A stretch of 64,000 nt of DNA from assembly GCA_002633005.1 (NCBI GenBank), contig NMRA01000814.1, positions 7,515 through 71,514 of the forward strand, written 5' to 3'. Origin of the DNA: Phoronis australis (Eukaryota; Phoronida; Phoronidae). Position numbers and translations under genes: made by a program. Positions 57,201 through 64,000 of the stretch are shown one piece after another; the stretch's first letter is position 1; each line of letters starts with the position of its first letter. The notes beneath the pieces are model-generated. The model saw only the letters and a program-made list of their open reading frames with translations, made no database searches and was not told the DNA's origin.

Positions 57201-58216
57201 GTTCATTGAATGACGAACTGTACTCTTCACTGACTGGACCTGTATTCACTCCCACTACTCAACATTGCAGCAGGGCTGCTTACAGCCTTTGGGCCATTAT
57301 GAGTTCATCCTGGTATGCAGCAACAGTGTGGCATATTGACTGACTCGTAAATAAAAGCAAACGACAACCGAACTTATCACAACCGGGGTAGCTCGACAGC
57401 TCTCGTAATCAGACTATATGAAAAGAAATTGGCGCGAAATGCTTGCCTCCCAAAACGTCACTTCTGGTGAAGAAAACGAATATTTAATAAAATTACGAAA
57501 AGCTGTAACCAAGTTGAGAATATGTCTGGGATAACCAACGAACCTTATTTTTGCTAAAAATGAAATGAAAAAAGGTTGCCTTCATCTTTAAGACCTTTTC
57601 TGATTGCAAGCCTGATTTACAATGTACAACTTTTGTGATTAAAAACAGGTTCAAAAGAAACTTTAAATTCTGGCAAAAAAAGATTTTTTAAATTCCGTCC
57701 ATAAAGACTTATTGTTAGTGAAACTCGGTATTTGATGCAAGTTAAAGGGTTCTTAAAGCTACTTGTCTTCTTAGTGAAATAGTCCTCAGCTTCTCAAAGT
57801 CAAAAGTATTCTCTTGTGTTAGTGGCTGGTGTAGAAGTACCTCCTTTTACCACTAGGGGGCAGTAGTAGTGGTCTTCTGTGACCTATTGCGAGTTGTTAC
57901 TTTGCTAAAGTCTTACATGGAGTAGGGTAAATTTGAGGTATGACTATAGAGAGAACAATATCTACAAAGTTGGTGTATCTTCTTTCTGTAATGTTGTAAG
58001 TTGTCATTTTATGAGAATTTTGAGAACACTTTAAGTACAGATTGACACTGACAATTTTTCAGTGATGGTAATATGTCTGCTACTTCATCATGGTAATACA
58101 AAGGTTAACATCTATCATTTTCCTTTGGCAGGTCCTGAACTTGGAAGGGAACAAACTGAAAAGTTTGCCAGACAGTATAAATGAACTGAATGCCCTACAG
58201 ACACTCAATGTTAGAA
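51028..58216 (+). CDS. LRSAM1: LRSAM1 orthologue, 5' coding exons (partial gene)
   Basis: Four coding exons are joined in consistent phase (0, 0, 0, then phase 1 at the last donor): 51028-51211, 52871-52969, 55185-55334 and 58132-58216. The product starts like vertebrate LRSAM1. A basic MPKLFKRQSEEAKKR leads to a conserved CELYEVPKGVFSLCKVLQKE block, then leucine-rich repeats (LRVLDLHDNCLDSLPDNLG and LNLEGNKLKSLPDSI). LRSAM1 is a cytoplasmic E3 ubiquitin ligase with LRRs, a coiled coil, a SAM domain and a C-terminal RING. It ubiquitinates TSG101 and acts in endosomal sorting and in recognition of intracellular bacteria. Only the N-terminal LRR part lies here; coiled coil, SAM and RING should follow to the right. 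A plain LRR protein is the alternative, but the non-LRR N-terminus argues for LRSAM1. Confidence 0.87.
51237..51297. repeat. 12 bp minisatellite
   Basis: About five copies of a GTGATGTCATTA-type unit, starting 25 bases after the exon 2 donor. Confidence 0.85.
51440..51812. repeat. 73 bp minisatellite, five copies
   Basis: The unit contains AAAATTATGCCCAATAAACA, CATGGGCATTTATTTGG and TGTTACAACTAC. Copies are almost identical. Inverted GCCCAATAAA/TTTATTTGGT parts within each unit could pair. Confidence 0.95.
52107..52393. repeat. 94 bp minisatellite, three copies
   Basis: The unit contains AAAATGGCGGTGTGAAGCTT, GCTTCATGCTGCATGAGG and a palindromic CTATAAAAACAGGACTTTATAG-like stretch. Confidence 0.95.
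52871..52969 (+). CDS. LRSAM1: LRSAM1 exon 3
   Basis: 99 bp, acceptor CTGTCTTCAG, donor GGAG|GTGAGA, 33 codons in phase 0. It encodes AKESPDPWYDLSGCELYEVP and KGVFSLCKVLQKE, the capping segment before the LRRs. The Cys-Glu-Leu and FxxCKVLQK landmarks match vertebrate LRSAM1 at the same distance from the start. Confidence 0.88.
53282..54112. mobile_element. Family 1 element, copy C (no THAP)
   Basis: The ends AAAGGAAAGTGCCACC and GTGGCATTCTCCTTT match copies A and B. Internal landmarks (GATTGAGTAGTTCCA, CACACGCAG/TAACACAGTCTG, CTTACTCGTC) are collinear with copy B, but the THAP part is deleted. It lies in LRSAM1 intron 3. Confidence 0.8.
54160..54475. repeat. 26 bp minisatellite, about 12 copies
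   Basis: The unit is CTAAAGGAGGTGAGGTGCAC plus CTTGTC. Units vary by single substitutions and one shortened unit lies at each end. GGTGCACC is palindromic. Confidence 0.95.
54715..54925. repeat. 58 bp minisatellite, four copies
   Basis: The unit contains GCTTCAGGAGCATGCTGGAC, ACATATAATGTTGTTTGG and TGACAAGCCAACC. Confidence 0.95.
55185..55334 (+). CDS. LRSAM1: LRSAM1 exon 4
   Basis: 150 bp, acceptor CTCTCCTTAG, donor CTTCAG|GTATGT, 50 codons in phase 0. It encodes an initial SLLLYNNSVSSL segment and one complete leucine-rich repeat, LRVLDLHDNCLDSLPDNLG. The VLDLHDN...LPD.LG..... LQ pattern and the phase-0 boundary after LQ match the vertebrate gene structure as I know it. The open frame continues only briefly into the intron. 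Confidence 0.9.
55378..55460. mobile_element. Hairpin MITE, copy 2
   Basis: GACCGTCCGGAGTTG ... CAACTCAGGACGGTC forms a long stem with a 10-base loop, 45 bases after the exon 4 donor. It is homologous to 48572-48682 (shared GTGAGAG/GCGAGAG flank and GGTCTGGG). Confidence 0.7.
55660..55808. repeat. 29 bp minisatellite, five copies
   Basis: The unit is GTGACTGTATGTTCAGTTGA plus CTGTGCTTT. It is near-identical to the first bases of intron 4 at 55340-55375, which may be its source. Confidence 0.95.
55868..55955. repeat. 33 bp minisatellite, three copies
   Basis: The unit contains TTTGTAGATGCAGGACCCT and GTGTGAGGCATGC. Confidence 0.9.
56055..56207. repeat. 33 bp minisatellite, about five copies
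   Basis: The unit contains GTGATTGGTTGGTGAGGTTG and GAATGTTGA. Confidence 0.9.
56690..57591. mobile_element. THAP long-TIR element, family 2, copy E
   Basis: It starts TTAAAGGCAAAGGCAACC and ends GGTTGCCTTCATCTTTAA, with arms of about 300 bp. Left arm: MPHCCCVPECTHYRLT at 56962. Right arm: an inverted ATG with MPHCCCIPG at about 57326. The centre of about 290 bases lacks the rest of the THAP domain but keeps the downstream segment seen in copy D (RDTLP...STQTAYIP). It lies in LRSAM1 intron 4. Confidence 0.8.
58132..58216 (+). CDS. LRSAM1: LRSAM1 exon 5
   Basis: 85 bp, acceptor TTTTCCTTTGGCAG, donor TTAGAA|GTAAGA, 28 codons plus one base. It encodes the next repeat, VLNLEGNKLKSLPDSINELN then ALQTLNVR. 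It ends in phase 1, the point where the following LRR exon should resume with a DNKL-type segment. No such exon was found in the remaining 5.8 kb, so the intron continues beyond the window. Confidence 0.9.
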
Positions 58217-58474
58217 GTAAGAAACCCAGCATTTCATTTCCAGCTATGTATTTCCAGCTATTTATTGTGATGATAAGTCAAGTTATAAAGTGTCAACTTC
58301 CAACTGGAGTAAATTTTCTTCTAGTTTCTCTAACTGCATTTGCCATCAGTTGGATGAAACTTGAGAACAGATTTTCATAATAATTTTTGTAAAAACTGCA
58401 TTTTATTGGACTTCAAATAAAGTTCAAAACAAGATTGTCATGTAAAAACATAGTACAGATGATCTGATACTTGC

Positions 58475-58572
58475 TGCATCAGCCGTATGCAGGTCGTACA
58501 GCCAGCCACACAGTCAGTCGCATAGCCAGCCGCACAGTCAGTCGCATAGCCAGCCGCACAGCCATCCCCATA
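58475..58572. repeat. 18-30 bp minisatellite
   Basis: Alternating CAGCCRCACAGTCAGTCGCA and TAGCCAGCCGCACAG units, about four copies. Confidence 0.9.
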
Positions 58573-58639
58573 GCACTAAACATAAGAATCAAGTTTTCGT
58601 TCATTCAGAAAGACATACAACACATGGGCATTCACACAA

Positions 58640-58760
58640 ATTAAGATCAAGGTGAGGAGCTAGAGACCTGACTGCAGGACCCAGCTGTGGGGTACAGTGA
58701 GGTTTGATATACCACTTTGTGAACAGGAGGCAGGCACTCAACTCACTAGGACACAACTGA
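58640..58760 (-). repeat. Degenerate SINE-like copy
   Basis: It resembles 43735-43845 (GGTGAGGAGCTAGAGACCTG; ACTCACTAGGACACA) but has lost the B box. Assignment rests on flanking similarity. Confidence 0.4.
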
Positions 58761-58904
58761 TTGTTATGATGAAAACAGTACTGTTCAGAAATTGATGTTT
58801 TATGGAGGAGACCTCTAGAAGATGACTTAGAAATGGTTTAGTATAGACCATCGGGTTCATGTAAGGCGATATTTTTTCAAAATGAGACAATATTATTTAG
58901 TCTC

Positions 58905-61900
58905 AAAGTGTGCGGAACGGTTCCGCACTTTGTTAATATCCACTTAGGGCCATAAAAATGGTATGTAGCAAATCTATACCTTACCCTAAACATGTTTACA
59001 ATGTTACATTTTTATTTACTCAATTAGCATTTTCTTAATTAGAAGTTCAATTTTTGCCTTGCGGAATGTTCCACACCCTTGCGGAACATTCCGCACTCAG
59101 TGCGGAATCTTCCGCAGATTTTGCGGAATATTACGCACTGCGCAAGTTTTGTGGAATACTGTGACTTGAGAAATATTATGTATATTTTGTGGAATAATAA
59201 TCAAAATAATAATTTAGTTTTAAAAATGAATGTGAAAGTTCCTGAACGATTCCACAAACAGAAAAGTTTAGCACAGGACTAAAATTTTTAATTTTCTCCG
59301 GCCCAATAAACATGAATTACATTCCATTCTGAATAGTACTTAAGAGTATAATGTGCCCACTCTCAATAATATATTAATCAATGTGACGGTTGCAGAAGGG
59401 TTCCACATGCGGAACGGTTCCGCAAACAGAATAGTTTTTTGAAGAACACAATTTTTTTAATTGTCATGACCAATAAAGTTAAAATGCATTCCATAATCAA
59501 TACCACTTGAAAGTATCAATGTGACAATCCTAATAATAATTACTTGATCCATGTGACAGTTGCGGAACCATTCCGCATGCGAAACCGTTCTGTATAGGGA
59601 GCAATTTCCCAAAACGAATGGTTTTGCTGGGTATTTGATTTCACCAATCAACTTCAATTGCAATACATTATCAATGCCACTTGAAAGTATCGATGTGACA
59701 ATCCTAACAGTAATTAGTTGATCAATGTGACAGTTGCGGAACTGTTCCGCATGCGGAACCGTTCCGCAAACAATACTTTTGTGATCCTCACAAGTTTTAA
59801 AAAAATTTTCTTGCACATTTCAGTTGAAATATACTCTATTCTCAATAGCATATGGAAATATCAATGTGTCAACATGAGCAATGATTAATCAGTGGGGAAC
59901 TTGCTGAATGGTTTGTGATGCAGTAACCTACCTCAAGCAGACTCGGGGGAAAAATCAACATATTGTCTATGACATTTTATTGCTTTTGGTAGAACCTTAA
60001 CACAAGCCACGAAATATTCGAATCTTAACGTTCAACAAGCATTAAACATCAAAGTATCAGAATTTCTACCCCAACCATAATTAATTATTAAAAGTGACAG
60101 TTGCGGAACCGTTCCGCATGCGGAACCGTTCCGCAGACAATACTTTTGTGATCCTCATAAGTTTTAAAAAAGTTTTCTTGCACATTTCAGTTCAAATATA
60201 ATCTATTCTCAATAGCATATGGAAATATCAATGTGTCAACATGAACAATGATTGATCAGTGGGGAACTTGCTGAATGGTTTGTGATGCAGAAATCTACCT
60301 CAAGCAGACTCGCGAAAAATTGACATCTTGTCTATGCCATTTTATCGCTTTTGGCAGAACCTTAACACAAGCCATGAAATATTGAAATCTTAACGTACAA
60401 CAAGCATTAAACATAAAAGTATCAGAATTTCTACCCTAACAATAATTAATTATTAAAAGTGACAATTGCGGAACCGTTCCACATGTGGAACCATTCCGCA
60501 AACAATACTGTTGTGATCCTCACAAGTTTTAAAAAAATTTTCTTGCACATTTCAGTTGAAATATACTCTATTCTCAATAGCATATGGAAATATCAATGTG
60601 TCAACATGAGCAATGATTAATCAGTGGGGAACTTGCTGAATGGTTTGTGATGCAGTAACCTACCTCAAGCAGACTCGGGGGAAAAATCAACATATTGTCT
60701 ATGACATTTTACTGCTTTTGGTAGAACCTTAACACAAGCCACGAAATATTCGAATCTTAACGTTCAACAAGCATTAAACATCAAAGTATCAGAATTTCTA
60801 CCCCAACCATAATTAATTATTAAAAGTGACAGTTGCGGAACCGTTCCGCATGCGGAACCGTTCTCCATGGGGAGCGATTTCCCAAACAAAATGGTTTTAT
60901 GGGGTATTTCTTTTCACCAATCATATTAAAAGGCATTCATTTTTCAATGCCACTTAAAACTTTCGACGTGACAATCCTAACAGTAATTAGTTGATCAATG
61001 TGACAGTTGCGGAACCATTCCGCATGCGGAACCGTACCGCAAACAATACTTATGTGATCCTCACAAGTTTTAAATAATTTTTCTTGCACATATCAGTTGA
61101 AACATACTCTATTCTCAATAGAATATGAAAATATCAATGAGTCAACATGAACACTGATTTATGAGTGGGGAACTTGCTGAATGGTTCGTAATGCAGAAAC
61201 CTACCTCAAGAAGACTCGAGAAAAATTGACATCTTGTATATGCCATTTTACCTCTTTTGACAGAACCTTAACACAAGTCATGAAATATTCAAATCTCAAC
61301 GTACAAAAAGCATTAAACATCAAAGTATCAGAATTTCTACACTAACAATAATTAATTAATAAAAGTGACAGTTGCGGAACCATTCCGCATGCGGAACCGT
61401 TCCGCAAACAATGCTTTTGTGATCCTCACAAGTTTTAAAAAATTTTTCTTGCACATTTCAGTTAAAATATACTCTATTCTCAATAGCATATGGAAATATC
61501 AATGAGTCAACATGAACAATGATTTATGAGTGGGGAACTTGCTGAATGGTTTGTGATGCAGAAACCTACTTTAAGCAGACTCGAGAAAAATAGACATCTT
61601 GTGTATGCCATTTTACCTCTTTTGACAGAACCTTAACACAAGTCATGAAATATTCAAATTTTAACGTACAAGAAGCATTAAACATAAAAGTATCAGAATT
61701 CTACCCTAACAATAATTAATAAAAGTGACAATTGCGGAACTTCCGCATGCGGAAAAATTCCGCATGGGGAGCGATTTCGGAAACCGAATGGTTTTGCGTG
61801 GTATTTGATTTCACCAGTCAACTTAAAATGCATTCCATTATCAATGCCACTTGAAAGTATTGATGTGACAATCCTAACAGTAATTAGTTGATCAATGTGA

Positions 61901-62645
61901 CAGTTGCGGAGGCGTTCCGCATGCGGAATTGTTCCGCAAACAATACTTTTGTGATCCTCACAAGTTTTAAAAAAATTTTCTGGTAGATTCCAGTTGAAAT
62001 ATACTGTACTCTCAATAGCATATGGAAATATCAATGAGTCAACATGAACAGTGATTTATGAGTGGGGAACTTGCTGAATGGTTTGTGATGCAGAAACCTT
62101 CATGAAGCAGACTCGCGAAAAATTGACATCTTGTCTATGCCATTTTACCACTTTTGGCAGAACCTTAACACAAGCCATGAAATATTCAAATCTTAACGTA
62201 CAACAAGCATTAAACACAAAAGTATCAAAATTTCTACCCTAACAATAATTAATTAATATAAGTGACAGTTGCGGAACATTTCTGCATACGGAACCGTTCC
62301 GCAAACTATAGTTTTGTGGAGCTCACAATTTTTTAAACTTCTTACACATTAAGGTTGAAATATATTCTATTCTCAATAACACGTGAAAATATCAATGTCT
62401 CATCATGAGCAATAATCAGTGAGGAACTTGCTGAATGGTTTTTGATGCAAAAACCTACCCCTAGCAGACTCGGAAAAATTGATATCTTGTCTATGCCATT
62501 TTACCGCTTTTGGTAGAATGTTAATACATGATACGGAATATTCAAATGTTAATGTGCCGTAACGAGTATGAAACATATATGTATAAGAATTTGTACCGTA
62601 ACAATAATTAACTAATAAATGGAACACTTGCGGAACCGTTCCGCA
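58905..62645. repeat. Palindrome satellite built on GCGGAACCGTTCCGC
   Basis: About eleven 32 bp double palindromes of the form GCGGAACCGTTCCGC-AT-GCGGAACCGTTCCGC occur at 59392, 59562, 59736, 60103, 60468, 60835, 61009, 61374, 61734, 61906 and 62271. A single palindrome is at 62630. Spacing alternates between about 365 and about 175 bases. Simpler single palindromes lie at 58912-58930 and 59060-59130. The DNA between them is itself repeated (AATTAATTATTAAAAGTGAC before and AAACAATACTTTTGTGATCC after). It sits in LRSAM1 intron 5 and is non-coding. Confidence 0.92.
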
Positions 62646-64000
62646 GGATGTCAATTTTATATAATAATATTTCCCAGTTAAATGGTTTTCTTACATCAGT
62701 GTTAGAGCACATAATTATTTTTCCATGATTTTTGGGTACCTCAGAATTGAGCATTTTGCCTTCTATGTAAAAATTTAATCGGAAAAATTAATTTTAAAAA
62801 ATTTTTTCTTTAATGTCCTGTGTATGTGCAATGACATGAGCAAAAAAGTAGGGTTCCCAATTAGTTTTCAAGCAACAGGTATCTTAGCTCAAACAGAAAA
62901 TTCACTTTCTCAAAAATATGCTAAATTTCACAACTGCAGCTTTGATTCACCACATGATGATTTTGCCCTATCGTTGGGAATGTGAAAAACGTTTAAGTTA
63001 AAGGGAATAAACTAACGAAACAAATTTTATCGTAAATGAATTAAAATTTGCTGGTGTACAACGAATTAAGATGCAGTCTTGTATAGTGTCTACACTTTTG
63101 TTTGTTAAAGAATTTATTTACGAATGAGTAGAAAGTAAAAATAGCAAAGTACTATTTGAATGACCACGTGATTCAACAGCCCAAAGATGGTAAAATATTG
63201 TTCTTGTTTAAATAAGTTTGGATGTGCAAAAATGCGGCTGCCATAGTTTTGGGTTCTCCTTGTTATATCAGCAGATGCCACAATTTAGAACAAAAACAAT
63301 TGCCAAAGTTGCCATTTTTCCAGTTTAACAAGTAGCGAAGTAAATGTTTTCATCCTTTTTCCTTTTGTTGAAAATTTGACAAAACAAAATTTTACTGTTC
63401 CACCATATTGCGTTACAAATTGAGGAATCTTTACTTCAATGTATAGAGACCCTATCACTCTAGCCAAGGTGTGGGAAATCTTTCTTAGCCACTGAAGTTA
63501 AATTGCCAATCTCCTGTTGTCCTCTGCATGGTAGTGTGATGCAAACAGAGCAATAAATGGTCAATACAGCTTGGAGGTCAACCTGCCAGTGTGTCAACTG
63601 GTTTATAACAGTTGGACTTTGATTCAGAGATTTTGAGATTGTGCACCCATAAATTAGGAACCTGGTGAAAAGCAATGGTGTAAAGTAGAGGTTTAAAGAT
63701 GGTGAAAAGTAAAAGTGCATACAAAGAAAAGAAAAAAATACAAATTTATCAAAGACAGAACAACAAGTTTCAGGCCAAAAGAATCCTCAAATATAACACA
63801 TGAATTGAATGTAGAGAATACAGCGCTTTTGTGACAAACTTGTTCACTGTTTTGGGTACTACAGTTGCTTATACTGGTATGAAAAATATCCATAAAAACT
63901 CCAGCATAGAATGAAGTTAAAGTTTAATAAGTTATTATGCACCTAAAATACTTTAATTCTAAGGTGATTGCATTAGAATTAAATGGTCAAGTTCTAAGAA
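62646..64000. other. Intronic sequence, nothing recognised
   Basis: AT-rich sequence with no repeat array, no LRR exon and no transposon end that I can identify. Presumed continuation of the LRSAM1 intron. Confidence 0.5.

Noticed and set aside
1-64000. CRISPR-like arrays among the minisatellites
   Set aside because: The repeats are head-to-tail without unique spacers, and the host is clearly an animal.

Overview
This window is animal nuclear DNA, not prokaryotic. The genes are split by GT-AG introns, most of the sequence is AT-rich and non-coding, and the coding families are metazoan (an LRSAM1-type leucine-rich-repeat protein, a death domain, a sushi/CCP domain). It also carries THAP-bearing DNA transposons, hAT, Ty3/gypsy and APE-type LINE remnants, tRNA-derived SINE-like sequences and very many minisatellites. 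I would guess a marine invertebrate, with amphioxus or a hemichordate the best fit, but the sequence alone does not fix the species. One assembly gap of about 400 N lies at 42526-42927.

Layout. 1-5.4 kb is a patchwork of repeats: a minus-strand LTR element end with a zinc-finger ORF, a coiled-coil exon, a foldback palindrome and a CCAGTAC-motif cluster at each end. 7.3-9.5 kb is one Ty3/gypsy insertion whose polymerase region is inverted relative to its own LTR and primer-binding site. 9.66-9.95 kb is a plus-strand terminal exon encoding a death domain. 10.27-15.91 kb is a 5.6 kb element with 30 bp terminal inverted repeats (TIRs) and a 5 bp target duplication. It contains a second, THAP-bearing element, which in turn contains a MITE. 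17.3-18.0 kb holds the last two exons of a minus-strand sushi-domain gene. 19.1-23 kb has another copy of the THAP element and LINE pieces. 23-28.3 kb is a degenerate long-period tandem repeat with the motif GCACYTAATGACC. 32.9-37.9 kb has inverted-repeat DNA, two LINE copies, two MITEs and a hAT transposase end. 40.76-49.48 kb looks like a single roughly 8.7 kb TIR element with internal tandem arrays in both arms; it contains an N gap, a possible phase 1-1 exon, smaller elements and a THAP element.

From 49.5 kb to the end is the 5' part of an LRSAM1 orthologue (E3 ubiquitin ligase family) on the plus strand. It shows a probable non-coding first exon and four coding exons (51028-51211, 52871-52969, 55185-55334, 58132-58216), all in compatible phase. 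Its introns are packed with minisatellites, transposons and, at 58.9-62.6 kb, an array of 32 bp double palindromes built on GCGGAACCGTTCCGC. The gene runs past the window.

The most notable observations are: (1) the new TIR family with a double-repeat end and a 37 bp hairpin-only derivative; (2) the palindrome satellite; (3) a possible acylated N-terminus (MGSCFS) on the LRSAM1 orthologue; (4) long-TIR elements whose arms each carry the start of a THAP reading frame; (5) the internally inverted gypsy insertion; and (6) the large array-armed TIR element.
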